Notes under the pieces: generated by a model
Database searches by the model: none
Seen by the model: only the letters and a program-made list of their open reading frames with translations
Told to the model about the DNA's origin: nothing
Position numbers and translations under genes: made by a program
Origin: Deuterostichococcus epilithicus
Lineage: Eukaryota; Chlorophyta; Trebouxiophyceae; Prasiolales; Stichococcaceae
NCBI GenBank assembly: GCA_033439295.1
Contig: JAVTLE010000017.1
Location: 1,178,001-1,242,000, forward strand
Length of the DNA: 64,000 nt
Direction: 5' to 3'
Part shown: piece by piece, positions 22,076-40,130 of the stretch
Numbering within the stretch: position 1 is the first letter of the stretch
Layout of the letters: the number at the start of each line of letters is the position of its first letter

Positions 22076-24666
22076 ATGACGGCCTCCAGGATTGGGTTCG
22101 TTGGGCTCGGCGCCATGGGCACAGGTGCAAATCGTGATGTCGTTCAAGAATGACGTCACAGCCATCGCATCTGCGCACACATCACATGCATGTGCCGCGA
22201 CGTGAAGACCCCGTCGCTGAAGGTTCGCGTATTCTCACGCGTGCCGAACCTGCATCTTGGCTGTTGCCACAGGCCTTGCGCTCAATCTCCAGCATGACCT
22301 AGCTGGCAGCGACGGCGCCACCGCCACTGCGCAGCCGCTGCTGGTGTTCAACCGCACGCGCTTCAAGGTCGAGCCGCTCGTCGCCGCTGGCGCGCAGGCG
22401 TAAGTTGGTTGCATGTTCTGCATATTACCCTATCCACCTGCACCGCTGGCGACGGTTTTGCCCGTGCCCTTGCCGTGTCTGTCGCGCATGCTCCATTGCC
22501 CCTGCGCAAAAGTGGCGCACGTATAAAGCCTGCGTAGCTGCTGCACGGACGCAGGGCGGCGTCCATCGGCGAGCTGGCGTCGCAATGCTGCGTCATCTTC
22601 AGCATGCTCAGCGACGACGCGGCGCTCCGCAGCATGTTTGACGCCGTCGTTGCCGCCAAGCCTGCGGCAGGCCTGGTCTTTGCGGACATGAGCACAGTGC
22701 TGCCGTCGACGGCAGAGGCGCTTGCAAAGCGGGCGGCCGACGCAGGTGGGTAGGCAATCCCACCCGCCAGCTGTTTGCATCTGCCAGATTGCACTCTGCA
22801 AAGCCCAGTGATATCGCCTGCAGGGCGACAGCCATCTGACGTTCTGGCGGCGAGACTCAACCTTGGCTCTGGCATCCTGGCGAAGCTGCCTTGCGGAAAG
22901 GGGGCTCGAGTCTGGCGAACGGTCTGTACACTCGGCTCCAGAGCTGCCGACACAAATTGAACAGCAGGTTGGGGCGCTGCGACGCCAGACACCTTGCCCC
23001 CTGGCCTCGCCGGCTGCCTATGTGGTGGAGTTGCAGGCGCAGAGTCGATGCGGCATTGATCCTGCTTGACACTGCAGGCGTCGCCTACTTGGCGTGCCCG
23101 GTGTTCGGGCGTCCAGACGCCGTTGCGGCCCGCAAAGCGGTGATGGTGTTGTCGGGGCCGGCCGCGGCCAAAGCCAAAGTGAGGCCGTTGCTGGAGCCGC
23201 TTGGTCGCGCTGTCCTGGGTGAGTGTAGTTTTTTGAACCAAAGTTACTTCATATATATCGAGTGCTGAAAGTGATGGCGACAGGACTGGTCCAGCCTACC
23301 AGCGCGTATGTGGTTTGAAGCCTGCCAGCAGCGGCGAGGTTCAACGCAGTGGGGTTGTACCTGGTCTGCTCTGTGGTATCATGTCCCCCACTCGATGGCC
23401 GGTGGCTCATGTCGCTGCAGACGCTGGCGACACGGCTCAGCAGGGCAGCACAATGAAGCTCGTGGGCAACTTCTTCATTGCTTCAGGCGCGGCGCCCCGT
23501 TTTCCTCGGCTTCTGACTCCACATGCTGGCTGGCCGTCTGGTCGTGTCTTAAGCCGGCTTGCCCAGTTGCCGCTGGCTCTCGAGCATGTCGTCCCAAATG
23601 GAGGGCATCGACGAGCAGGTTATGTTTTACACTTCGGACAGCTGTGCCGGACAAGTTGACTCAGGGGTATCTAAAGTGTACACATTGAGTACCCCTAGTT
23701 GACCTCGTGCAGCCATTGAGCTGCTGGCGGAGGGCATGACGCTCGGTGATGCGGCGGGGCTGCCGCGGGAGGTCCTGCAGCAGTTTCTCAGCCTCATGCT
23801 GCCAGGTGCGATTGCTCGCCGCAGGCAGATCCCCTGACACTCCTGCTGCCGACCGCAGTCTGTGGCGGTGGGGCGATGTGCGCGCGCTTGCGGGTGGGGT
23901 GATGCAGCCGGTGTGATGCTCGTTCGCTGTCCGCACACCAGCCGCGAAGCCGCGCGGGCCTTTCTTTCCCCTGCGCAGCCAGGAGGTCACAGGCCCCTGA
24001 CCTATGACCGGCCCCTTCCATTCCTGCCCATGCGGTCCCGATGCCGCCGCAATGCTAGGCTCAGCCCCACCTCCCAGGACTGCGGCGGCCTCATGGCGGT
24101 TGCGACCAGGTGCCGCATCTCACCATCGTGTGCAGGCCCCATCTTCGAGGGCTACGGCAGCCGCATGGCGGCGGACGAGTTCGACCGGCAGGGCGGCGCC
24201 GCCGGATTCGCTCTGGATATGGGCATAAAAGATGTTGGCCACATGCGCACGCTGGCCGACGAGCACAAGGTCTGGTTCGCCCGAACAAAAATGTTCGATT
24301 CTCAAGATGAGTCAAATCTGCACAGGGAACTGGGGGCCGTCAAGGGTGTCAACATGCTGGCTGACAGGCACCCGAACGCGAAGCACCATAAATGGCGTCC
24401 AATGCAGGGAACAAATCTTCGGTTCCGAGATGCATGTGCGTGCGCCAGCTATATGGGCCTGGCTGCGCTGCCCCTCGTCCTCCATGTAAGAAGCCCCTTG
24501 TCGTAGTGCTCTACCTCCTGTTTTGCAGGTGCACACGCCAGTGGTCGACATCGTGCTGGGGCACCTGAAGGATGCACAGGCGGCGGGGCGTGGCCAGCAG
24601 GACTGGACGGCGCTGGCGACGGCGGTGCGAGAGCAGAGCGGCCGCCTGCCGACGGGGCGGCAATGA
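22076..24666 (+). CDS. beta-hydroxyacid dehydrogenase (HIBADH/GLYR family)
   Basis: Eight exons keep phase: 22076-22124, 22273-22399, 22555-22745, 23078-23218, 23421-23486, 23713-23805, 24136-24269 and 24529-24666, giving 312 residues, typical of the family. These enzymes oxidise or reduce beta-hydroxyacids such as 3-hydroxyisobutyrate, glyoxylate or succinic semialdehyde with NAD(P). The N-terminus RIGFVGLGAMG is the Rossmann GxGxxG. VFADMSTVLPSTAE holds the DxST substrate motif. CPVFGRPDAVAARKA matches the conserved APVxGG region, and GSTMKLVGN carries the catalytic Lys. The protein lacks an obvious long transit peptide. Intron 5 uses a GC donor (23487, GCGCGG). The exact substrate cannot be told from sequence. 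A decayed copy of the last exon lies downstream. Confidence 0.95.
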
Positions 24667-24749
24667 GCAGATGCTGGAGAATACAGTGGTACACAGCTGT
24701 CTTTGTTTTTTTTTTGAATGGGGGATTCGGCCCGTGGCGCGGCCACCAG

Positions 24750-25000
24750 TATCCCCAGCGGGATGGCGCTGTCGTTCTCGGCGCTGGCGTCGGCGGTGCT
24801 GGAAGCCCGCGGCCGCCCAGCGACGAGGCAGCCAAAAGTCCAGCGAGTGAATATCGGGCAGCTGGGGACCAGATGTGCAAGCCGCTGCTGTGGTGGGTCG
24901 CCAGGCGCCCAAACGTTTGGATTGCGGTGATGGGAGCACAATTGCTGCAGCAGGCGGGGCAGCGGGCGGGGCGGCGGCTGGTCGCGCCAACATCGCCTGG
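24750..25000 (+). repeat. ghosts of the dehydrogenase last exon beyond its stop
   Basis: Text near 24770-24840 (ggcgctggcgtcggcggtgc, then gcggccgccc) parallels the terminal exon (ggcgctggcgacggcggtgc, then gcggccgcct). Text near 24945-24985 parallels the exon's caggcggcggggcgtggcc. The duplication has carried coding sequence past the gene end. Confidence 0.65.
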
Positions 25001-25450
25001 CAGGCGGCTGTCGCATAGTGTGCTCGACGTAGCATCATGCAGCCAGCCGTGGGATCAGATTGGGCTGGGCAAATTGGACTTGGACTAGGGCGCTGCACAT
25101 TGCGACACCACGAGCGAGCTTGCCGCTAGAGATATAGGGCAGCAGGCGGCGCTGACGGCACAGCTCGGTATTTCTTTGGCTGGAAGCTGCTTGCTCTCGT
25201 GTAACCGCGATCGATGCCAACCTTGTCAAGCCAGCAGGCACATCTTGCGGGACATGTGTGTGACCCTTTTGCAGCGAATGAGGCGATTGGCCGTTTCCTT
25301 TCATGGTAGTTGAGCGATATGCCCCGATCGGCCACGTCACTGACATAAAATTTCATGCCAATGTTGCTGATGAGGCTTCCACATCGCAGTTACAATGTAC
25401 GAAGTTCCTTGATTGACCAATGCTGATCGAGGTTTCCAACAGGTTCTTGC

Positions 25451-25490
25451 GTGCACACTGATCATCGAGTGTGCACACTGATTATTGAGT
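25451..25490 (+). repeat. 20-bp tandem repeat, two units
   Basis: gtgcacactgatcatcgagt is followed directly by gtgcacactgattattgagt. The two units differ only by two C-to-T changes. Confidence 0.9.
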
Positions 25491-25656
25491 TTGCAGGCAT
25501 ATCGTCGATCTCGTCAGCCAGCTCATCGGCACCGGATCCACGACAGCCTGACGTCCACAGTCAAAAGAGGATTGCAAATTTCATCTTAGATTAACCCGTG
25601 CCCTCAGCAACAGACATATACGCGAGTGCTCGCTGCCAAGCGTCGGCGAGGCGACC

Positions 25657-31490
<5,834 letters not shown>

Positions 31491-32093
31491 TAGGTCGCCT
31501 CTGCAAGGCTAATAGTATAGCTTGAGAGCAGCCGCATTGCGGCGGATGCAGTGCAGTGGGCCTGGGAAAATGACACATAGCATCGCATAGCGATTGCAGC
31601 ATTGCTGGGATGCTCGGCCTGCTTGCGGCGGCAGATGCACTGCTGCCATGCGGAGGGCCAAAATTATGCATAGTTATTATCTGTTGGCATTGAAATCTGC
31701 TTCCGAACTATTGACAAACCAGACACGTCGGACACAACAGACATGTCGACATCCTGTCATGACGGTTGCAATGTTGAATTCCGTAAACCAGGTCTCTGAC
31801 TTGTTGTCTTGTATACAGATGTACATACTCAACAACCGAGGAAGCAAGTGACTTCCAGAACTGCCGCCAGCCTGAGGCCATTGCCAGTGCGTGCGACTGA
31901 ACCATCTGGCTCGTTTGCTTGCCGGCCGGCTGCTGCTCGAGAGGTGTTGGGCGGGTTTCGTGGCGGCGACACAGCATGGACGATGTGCAACACGGCATCG
32001 CTGCAAAGGTGCCAGCCTCGAATGCTCGCCGGCCTGACCAAAATGCAGCAGCTGCCTCGATCTTATTCGATATGACGCCCGGCCGGAAGATAA
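31491..32093. other. intergenic region after malic enzyme
   Basis: No recognisable exon is seen. It should contain the malic enzyme 3' UTR and the upstream region of the coiled-coil gene. Confidence 0.35.
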
Positions 32094-32275
32094 TTGGCGA
32101 CATCAGCATTCACCGTCAGGTACATCTCAAATGCGGCATTGTCATACGTTTTTACACTTTTGCATGCTAAGCCTCTTGCTGCTTTTAGACGCTGCAGCCC
32201 GAGAGCAGCCATCGGCTGGTGGTCGCTCGTGGATTCAATCTCGGCTGGCTTGGACAGCACCACCGCTGCGAAGAT

Positions 32276-33566
32276 GGCGGCTCTGAAATCACCCAGCCAG
32301 CGCCTGCTGAGGCAGAAAGGCCAGCGCTCTGCTGATGAGATTGTGAAAAGGGAAACTGCTACTATCTCACTGTGTCGTCGCAGACCAAGGAGCTGGATCA
32401 CGGGCTCCCAGAGGTTCCTCCGAGTCATACTTTTGTGCAAGAGAACTCAGTCGGGGTGAGACTGAAAGTGTACATTGGCGGGAACTGTGCCGTCACAGAT
32501 CAAGGAGCTGGAACGGGACGCCCAGAAGGGGCTGACAGACATGCGGGCGGGGCACGACCAGCGGCACGCGACGCACTTCGCATCTGCGAAGGTGGTTTGC
32601 TGTGCTGCGCTGTGCTGGCTTGCTTTCGCGGCCTTTCCCCGACCGACTATCTTGCCTGCTGGCGGCGGTGTGTTGCAGCAGCATCTGCGCGCTGCAGTCG
32701 GAGGGGCGCCTGTCCAGATCTTGTGTCGTGCCTTGACGCACCCTGGCGACTATGATCAAGCTCTGCCTGAGCTAGTACTGCTGCCGACCGGGGCGTACCA
32801 TGTGCTGCCCGCGCAGCAGGAGTATGCCAAGGAGACACAGCAGTCACTGGAGGGAGCCGCGTTGGCTCAGGCTCGGGCCGAGGTGATGTCGACGCGGGTC
32901 TTGTGGCTTGGCTGCTGGTCCTTCAGAAGACTGCTCGACCGCCTCTCATGCTGCCATGTATGCTGGAGCATGCCCAAGTAGGCTGCCAGACAATCAGCCC
33001 TGGCAGAAGCACTGCCAGCGCGGTGCGGCAAGGCGGACTGGTAGTTGTTGGAGCAGCGTGCGTGCTGCAAAGTCCGACTCGTGCATCATGCAACATTGCA
33101 GCCCAGGAACAGAAAGTGGTTATGTGCTCAAGCTGTCGGTCTGTCGCACAGTTGCTGACATAACGGTGTGCAGAGCGTCCTGGAGGAGGATACCACGGCA
33201 CTGGCGGAGGCACGCGGGGTACAGGTGCAGATTCTGGACGCACAGGCGGCCAAGGCGCTGCACGAGTGAGCGCGTTCCTGTCAGCCCCATGCTCAGCACC
33301 AGCAGTGCGATGCGCAGCTATACACAGGTCTCATTCTGTCACGTGCCTGCATAACTGCATGTCTGCATGGCATCAGCCCTCGGCAGCAAAGCATGCAGCA
33401 GCTGTGCAAGCGCTGCCCACGGTTTGGCCACGAGACAAGGACCGGATGCATGGCGATTTACAGAGTCGTGGCTGTGTTTCTCAATTCGCTGTGCAGGTGC
33501 GAGGCCATCAGAGCGGCGGCTGCCAAACACATCGCGCAGCTTAGGGCGGCAGCCTCGCGGGCCTGA
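32276..33566 (+). CDS. small coiled-coil protein, unrecognised
   Basis: Five exons keep phase from about 32276: up to 32342, then 32499-32591, 32817-32882, 33174-33265 and 33497-33566 (stop TGA). The product is almost entirely helical with heptad spacing: DEIIKELERDAQKGLTDMR, QEYAKETQQSLEGAALAQAR, ESVLEEDTTALAEARGVQ and CEAIRAAAAKHIAQLRAAA. The start is uncertain; a Met opening MAALKSPSQRLLRQ at 32276 is used here, but the frame is open further upstream (VDSISAGLDSTTAAK). The SPSQ-basic-coiled-coil layout vaguely recalls SYCP3/Cor1 axis proteins. That resemblance is too weak to use as a call. A ghost of exon 2 lies 115 bp upstream of it. Confidence 0.7.
32378..32425 (+). repeat. ghost of a coiled-coil gene exon start
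   Basis: Behind a CGCAG acceptor, accaaggagctggatcacgg parallels the real atcaaggagctggaacggga at 32499, 115 bp downstream. Confidence 0.75.
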
Positions 33567-34501
33567 GGCGGAGAGTTTGACGCCAACTTTTATCGCTTCA
33601 AGCAATCGATGAGTTATACATGCCGGTTTTCCTACCCAGATGCTGCATCCGCGATACTGATGCGGGGCGGCGGGCGCCAGACGGCGGACTCGCCGCCGCA
33701 GCCTTGACTGTGCTCGGCTCCACGGAAATGCCTCTGGAAATGAAACACCGTCCGAGAGGATGCAGTCTTCGTGTAGTGAAGCAAGGAGTGAACGTGCATG
33801 TTGCTAGGGGCTGTGACATGCATGCCGTCGCAGTCGTCACCAGGCACCATGCGCTCCATCGGGAGCAGGTTGATAGCTCAGCCCACGTGCAACGTCTCCT
33901 CTGCAAAATCCCACTTCCATTTCGCACTGTGTCGTTGCAAACGCATCGCAGTGACCTCGAAGCGACGCTGCTGAGCTCAGAGGCAGCACTCACCAGCGTT
34001 GACAGGGCGACCAGAGTTGCACTGAATTTGGTCCTTCGTTGTACGAGGTTGCTCGTTGCTTGCGGTCCGATCAGGGTACCGGCTTGCAAATCTGCTCAGA
34101 AACTTTCTGAGCTGCCCTCAACCGCCTGCGGCAGGGATAGCGCTATAGCCGATCTACGGACCACACCTGGAGGCAACGTCTTGGTCGCTTGCCTGACCGC
34201 AAATCAAAACTTTTTCAGCGAGTTCGTAGAACCATGTGGAGACAGTGCTGGTAGAGACTCATCCTGAGCTTTCACTTGCTGCCGCGGCAGCGCTGCTTGC
34301 AGCAGCCACCAGCCCGCAGTGAATCCGTGTGCCGGCTTGAGGTGCCATCCTCACTGCCGCGACGACAAGTCTCTGCCCGTGCCACTGAACTGCTGCATCG
34401 AGCAGGCCTTGCCGCAGCGCCCGCGCATGCAGCAGCATGCCTGGGCGGCAGCCTGAGCCCGCTGCCATCAGCGAGCACAGCCGCCGGGAGCAGCTGCCGG
34501 C
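33567..34501. other. intergenic region
   Basis: About 0.9 kb with no exon I can support. It should include the 3' end of the coiled-coil gene and the promoter of the membrane protein gene. Confidence 0.35.
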
Positions 34502-37500
34502 ATGCCGGGTGATAGCCCTTTCGCCGCAGCTGCGGCAACCCCCCCTGCCGGCGGACGTTCTGTGAACTTCGCTGATGCACCAGGTGAGGACGCTAGCTGG
34601 AAGGTACCGACTGTCCAGTCCCTGCTGCTTGCTTGATCGGCAGGCAGGCAAGCTCGTGGTATGTCTGATGCTGCATGGTGCCTCTGCCACAATGGCATTG
34701 CAGCGACCGTGCCCATCGAATCGGGCTCGCCGACAGCTGCTCCGCGGGCGGCTGACTCGCGACGACATCTTGAGACTTCCAGCTGCACAATGTTGTCCAC
34801 CTTGCCAGGATCTCGACAGCAGCGAGACCGCCACTCCCTTCGTCAATTGAATGGGGATGAAACCTGCATGAGACGGGCTGACTGATACATATACCATCCG
34901 CAACCGGCGGCGGCGGCAGGGCACCTGTGCTGCAGTGCCTGTCCTCAAACTTTGGGTTCTTTCACCGCCAATGCTCCTGTTGATCCCTTATTATCCCCGC
35001 AGCCGCCGGCAGGGCGCCAGTGCTGCAGCGCCTGTCCTCCAGCTTTGGCGGCCTCAGCTTCACGCTGGGCTCGGGGCGGCGCGGCGGCGGCGATGGCGGC
35101 GGTGCCAACGCGGACTTCCACCGCAGCAGCAACACCAGCACCCGAGCGGAGTCGTCGGGTGAGGGGGAAGCGATCGACTGCATTCCGGGCACTAAAGCTG
35201 CCAATTGCCATGCGCATGACACAAACTTTGTTTCAAGGGCTAAGCCAATGGCAGTATGGCAGCGTTTGGCAGTGACGCAAGTCGTCCGGCTGTTTCCCCA
35301 CCCATAGATGGCGCATGCAGGGCTCCTCACCGTGTGGGTATAGCATGTATGGGAGCGTAGCGCTTGATAAAGTGCCGACTGCTGGCTCTGCTTATTGGTG
35401 CTGCTGCACACAGTCCTGGCAGAACTGCCTGAAGTGGCTTGAATTTAGGCAGACAGGCCTGCGCAGCAGCTGGCGGTTGTGATTTAGGAAGCGGCTGTTG
35501 ACGGCGCAGGGTTGTGCAACTTCCGGCTTCTCTCGCCGGTGCACTCTGGTGCAGGCTGTGTATGTGCTTCTGTTGTTCACCGCCGCGAAGGTGTTTTTCG
35601 GAAAAAATAATCCTGCGGCCCTGCAGGATGGAGCGGCATCTTTGGCGGCGGCGGCCTGTTCGGCACCGCCACCGGACCCCGCACTGTGGTGGCCCGCGCG
35701 GACAGCTTCACGGGGCCGCCGCGGCGGGCGGTGCCGTTCAACCTGGAGAACGACGACGCGGAGAGCGTCGAGAGCGTGCGCTTTTTGAGAGTTGTCTCAT
35801 CTGAAGTGTCTTACAAAAAACTGTCGACACGGATCGCCTGTCTGACATGGCTGGAAGCTTGTCCTGCCTGCTCCACTCCGCCGGAGGCGGCTTGCCAGCC
35901 AGCCTCCGCATGCGTGGCGCCCTAGGCTGTCTGCACCTAGGAGCGGCGCCTGCGGTGGACAGCCCGCTGGACGGGCTTAAGTGCGAGGGCCATTGCCCGC
36001 AAAATATCTAGGAATAATAATGAAAATCACATCATCCGCAGTAGAGCACGAGTCCTGCGACAAACATGGATTTGTGCACCAGTGCAAGCCTGCATCTGTG
36101 GCAGGCGACATGGGGCGAGGGTGCTTGCAGCTGCCTGCCCAGCGGCGCAGCGTCTGCAGATGGGGCCCAGACGCATCCGCTAGTGTCACTCACTTCAGGC
36201 CGCTCTATGCCACCGCCTGCGGCGCGGAGCAGGTCGCCTTTGGGTGTCCGCATGGCGGGGCGGCGCAAGCCAGCACAGCATGCGCACACACACACCCGCA
36301 CTCACTCGAGTTGGGGGCTTGCCCTCTGCTGCAGGAGCAATGCGGGTCGAGGCCGCCTTGAGTGTTGCCTCTCTAGGGTGTGGGGCCGGGGGTGCGGCGG
36401 CGCGCCAGTGCAGACACTCTGATGCGGCCCGGTGCTGCAGACACACTGACGCGGCCCGGCACGACGGCTCGATGCACGCCTGTGCCCCCACCTGTTTCCC
36501 CACCCGTTTCCCCGCTTTGAAACGCGCTTCCCATCTGTTCCATCACAGGCGATGTGGGGGAAGGGCACCTTCGGCTGCCTGTACGGCTGGTGGCGCAGCG
36601 GGCCGCGCGCCGTGCATGGCGCGGTGCGGCGCGGGCCCGACGCGCAGCACACCAACAGCGGCTTCGTGTTCCCCATCCACGCGGTGAGCTTCCGATTGAA
36701 GTCTCATGGTTCTGACATGCCGCTGTGAAACGTTATCGGCCGCAGGGCCCCCGACGCGCAGCACACCAACAGCGGCTTCGTGTTCCCCATCCCCGCGGTG
36801 GGCTTCCAACAGCAAGTTGCTGATCCTGAAGCTCCGCTGGGAAGCAGTATCAGCGGCGCGGCCCCGAGGCGCAGCACACCAGCAGCGGCTTCCAGTTTCC
36901 CGTCCACGCGGCGGGCTTCTGGTTGACAACCGATGGTTCTGATGGGCTCTTGTGAAACACCACCGGCGATGGCGCCCTGATGCACAGCACATCAACGGCA
37001 ACTCCGTGTCACCCGTCCGCGCGGTGAGACTCGACTGCTGCCGCGGCGGCGCCTGCAGCCTGCTGGGCTCTCGCTGCGGCAGCGGGGCTGCGACCGGGCC
37101 GCGGCAGCGGGGGGTCTACGCCCCCCTGCAGGGCCAGTGCGCTGCGGTCAGACGCCGGCAGACCGCGAGACGATGATCCAGTGGTTTCCGCCGCAGGTGC
37201 ACCTGGGCGACAGCGTCACCTTCCTGCCGACGCCGCTGCGCAACTGGTGGGGCCGCCCCCGGCTGCAGGCCGCCTGGCTGGTGTCCAGCGTCTACCTCAT
37301 GGTCGTCGCGGTGCGTGCTTTCGGAAATTTTGGTTTACAGACCCCCGTGGCTGTCGACCTCTCCTGGACACTGCTCTCGGCATGCGTGGATGGTGCCGCG
37401 CGGCTCTGTCCCCAGAGTCTGCCCAGTCGGCCCGGTGCGCCGGCCGCCTTTTGCGGCTTGAATGCCGCTCCCAGCCTGTGGATATTTCCGGCTCGTCCAC

Positions 37501-40130
37501 ATCCAGCACCTGCCTCATTGTCACCTCGGCTGCCGTGTTGCTGACCCCCTGTGACGCAAGAAGTGAGGCCTGTGACAGCCCAGCTACAGCCGGGTTTGAC
37601 GCAGATGCGCTCGAGCTACTTGTGCAAAATCGTTCGCGGCATGGCCATGTCAATGGCCGCAGTGCCTCTGCCATACCCTCATGCGTGTGTGGCTGAGCCG
37701 TACCCAAAGCATGTCATGGTGTTGTGCTGCCCCTGCAACAGGCGGTGAAGCTGGGAATCGACTACATCCTGTCGACCAGCCTGGTGGTTTCCACGACAGC
37801 CGACGACCACAAACACTGTCACACCCATCCAACACTGCCGCCCCTGCCGCAGGCGGGGAAGCTGGGCATCTACTACTTCCTGTCGACCAGCCTGATCATC
37901 TTCCCCACCGCCATCGGCGCGGGGGCGCTGGGCGCCTTTGGTGCGGTGAACTACCTGCGCAAGCGCAACCACATCGACAGCTTCGACACCGCCGCGGTGG
38001 GAATTTTTCCTTTCCTTCTCTACCATCGTGTTGTCTGTCAAAGTTTGAGAGAGACCGAGGGTTGAAAAGTGACTTGGCATTGGCGCCAGTGCCATGGGCT
38101 TGCAGTGCTAGACCACATCAGCAGGTGTGGCACTGCCGCGGTGCGGCGCCCTGCTTCTGCCCCTTCAGCCTTCCCAACATGTGCATGGGCGCAGCATGAT
38201 CGCTCTTGAGCGCATGGGCGTCTGCAAGCGGCGGTGGCTGCGGACGACTGGAGAGCCGCTATTCACACACCTGTGCCTCCTGCTTCCCCAGGCTGTGGCC
38301 ATTTCGAAGGTGCGATCGCTGCTGGGGGTGCTGGGGCACATCCACCTTTCTGCTTCCCTCTGTGACTCTCGCCTCTTGCGCCCGCAGGCGGTGGAGTTCA
38401 CCAAACTGCAGTCGCTGCTGGCGGCGCTGCTCACGCTGCTGGCGATGCTGGCCTACATTGCGCTGCAGCTGGCCTGGTCGCTGCGGCAGGCGGACTGCAA
38501 TGGTGCGGTTTCAGGGTTGAGGGTTTCCCGCCAACACATCCTGTGTATTTCCTCCGATTTGTGAGGCCCGTCGACGGCGGGTCTTAAGGGTCGTTCCTGC
38601 AGTGTGTGCATAGCGGGCTCAATTCAGCTGCCAGCCCTACCTGCATGCTCCAGCCCCGGTGCCATCGCAAGGCACAACGGCGGAGATTGCTCGACAGCGC
38701 AGTCTCTCCGCCACATTCTGCTGGCACTGGACAGGGACTGGGACTCTGCATATGCAAAGGGGTCGCAAAGCAGAAGTCTCCGGATACATCGGGACGGCGC
38801 CACCAGGCCCCTTGATGACCCTTCGTCATGCATCTGCAGGCAAGAGCCTCTCAGAGTGCAATGCGCGGGACATGTGCGAGAACTGGTCGCCCTGCTTTGC
38901 GACGCCGCCCGAGTGGCTGACCGCACAGATTGACGTCGTCCTGTGCGCTTCCCTCCTCTTTCCCGACCCACCTCGGTCCCTCGGTTCCCGCCCTGCCTGT
39001 GCTTGCTATGTAACCGTCGGCAGGCAGCTCGCCTGGCCGACAGTAAGACGGCCAGCATTCTGTGCATGTTGACCTACCACCGCCGTGTTATTGTGGGCAA
39101 TTGACAACGCACATATCCCGGTGCATGACTGCGGTGACCCGTTTGCCTTCTCTCAAGTTTGCGATGCCTGGCGAGCTTGCGCAGGCCTGGCGCTGCGGAA
39201 CTGAGACGCCGCACTGCCGCGGGCGGCCTCAGCATTGCCCTGCGTGGCGGGAGCGCCTGGGCTCATCATCTGTATCAGCTGTGCCGTGTTTACTCGAAGG
39301 CTCAGGCTTTCAGGTTGTCTACCGTGCAGGGGCGTCGTCACGCTGACAGCGGGCGTGCCCTACATGATCTTGTCGATGCTGGTGTTCCGCCGGGCGCGCG
39401 CGGCTTCCTACTACCTGGTGAGGAGAACTCGCGCAGAAGACTTCTGGATTCCCGTCATCTTTGTGCCCTGCATGGTCAAGTGCCCCCCTTCTGCTGGGCG
39501 ACAAACGAGACCTCTTTCGGACTTTTGATCGGTCCTGGCTTCTCCTGATTTTGTATGAAAACTCTTTGCGCACTGTCAATGCCGGTGTGCAGCTGCGCTT
39601 TGCGCGGGCCTCTTACTACCTGATAAGTGCGTGATTGAAGCAAATGGAAGCCAGCAATCCAATACACAAGGGCTGCTTGGCGCCGGCGCCGCCTGCCTGG
39701 TGGTGCCTGTCGCTGCTTGATGAGCGCAGCTGCATTGGCATGTAGATGCCGGCGGCCTGCAGCTGCAGCGGCCCTGTGACATGTGCACGAATCGGTGCCG
39801 CCTCGGCAGCCCCGCGCGCTTAACGGCTGCGGATGGTTGAACCTGCTGAGCCCTGCAGACCCGCTGCTTTCTTCATGCCGCGCTGCAGCCGCCTGCCGCT
39901 GCGCATGCAGCGGGCGCCTCGCCATGGCGTATTACCCCTTGGCGTCCTTTCAGGATTTATACGCGGTGGCGCCACGCTGCTGCGGGAGCAACTGAGCCGT
40001 GTGGATGTCGCTGCTGCGCAGGTCGACAACATGCTGTGACCCGCCCCGGGCGCTGGCGGCTGCGGGCCTTGCAGGTCCACGATCGCCCTCTGCACAACCT
40101 GGCTTTCCGCCAGAGCCCGCTAGCTCTGTG
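34502..40130 (+). CDS. polytopic membrane protein, family not recognised
   Basis: Exons in phase: 34502-34583, 35003-35158, 35627-35775, 36549-36683, 37197-37310, 37853-37996, 38388-38502, 38840-38942 and 39330-39417. A disordered N-terminus (MPGDSPFAAAATPPAGGRS; many Gly/Ser/Arg) leads to FGCLYGWWRSGP and NWWGRPRLQAAWL, then hydrophobic helices: LVSSVYLMVVA, IYYFLSTSLIIFPTAIGAGA, LLAALLTLLAMLAYIALQLA and VVLGVVTLTAGVPYMILSML. A Cys-rich loop (ECNARDMCENWSPC) lies between the third and fourth helices, probably lumenal or extracellular. The terminal exon is not certain: one option opens at 40072 (VHDRPLHNLAFRQSPLAL then stop), another at about 39953. I do not recognise the family. Four of its introns contain ghost exons. 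Confidence 0.8.
34904..34972 (+). repeat. ghost of membrane-gene exon 2 start
   Basis: ggcagggcacctgtgctgca then gtgcctgtcctcaaactttgg parallels the real ggcagggcgccagtgctgca then gcgcctgtcctccagctttgg, 93 bp downstream. Confidence 0.9.
36739..37028 (+). repeat. three-copy ghost array after membrane-gene exon 4
   Basis: The exon segment starting gacgcgcagcacaccaacag at 36639 recurs at 36753 (20 of 20 bases), 36866 (gaggcgcagcacaccagcag) and 36979 (gatgcacagcacatcaacgg). Spacings are 114, 113 and 113 bp. Each copy also repeats the donor and the intron body (ggttctgacatg or ggttctgatggg, then tgtgaaac). The first copy keeps an acceptor and a donor, but its 52-bp length would shift the frame. 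Confidence 0.95.
37736..37797 (+). repeat. ghost of membrane-gene TM exon start
   Basis: Behind a CAACAG acceptor, gcggtgaagctgggaatcga then ctacatcctgtcgaccagcc parallels the real gcggggaagctgggcatcta then ctacttcctgtcgaccagcc, 111 bp downstream. Confidence 0.93.
38286..38342 (+). repeat. ghost of the AVEFTKLQ exon start
   Basis: After CCCCAG, gctgtggccatttcgaaggt then gcgatcgctgctggg parallels the real gcggtggagttcaccaaact then gcagtcgctgctggc, 96 bp downstream. Confidence 0.85.
39592..39632 (+). repeat. ghost of the last clear membrane-gene exon end
   Basis: cgctttgcgcgggcctctta then ctacctgataagt parallels the real ccgcgcgcggcttccta then ctacctggtgagg near 39390-39425. The donor GT has become AT. 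Confidence 0.75.

Larger units (their letters stand above)
24667..25656. other. intergenic region before malic enzyme
   Basis: About 1 kb holding the ghost copies above, a long T run near 24707 and the 20-bp tandem repeat at 25451. It should contain the dehydrogenase 3' UTR and the malic enzyme promoter. I see no other gene. Confidence 0.4.

Noticed and set aside
36750-36805. Extra functional exon in the membrane gene
   Set aside because: The copy has both splice sites but is 52 bp long, so including it would shift the frame before the conserved transmembrane exons.
36600-37030. CRISPR-like array
   Set aside because: The regular 113-bp units contain a splice junction and coding sequence, and there are no short palindromic repeats or cas genes.
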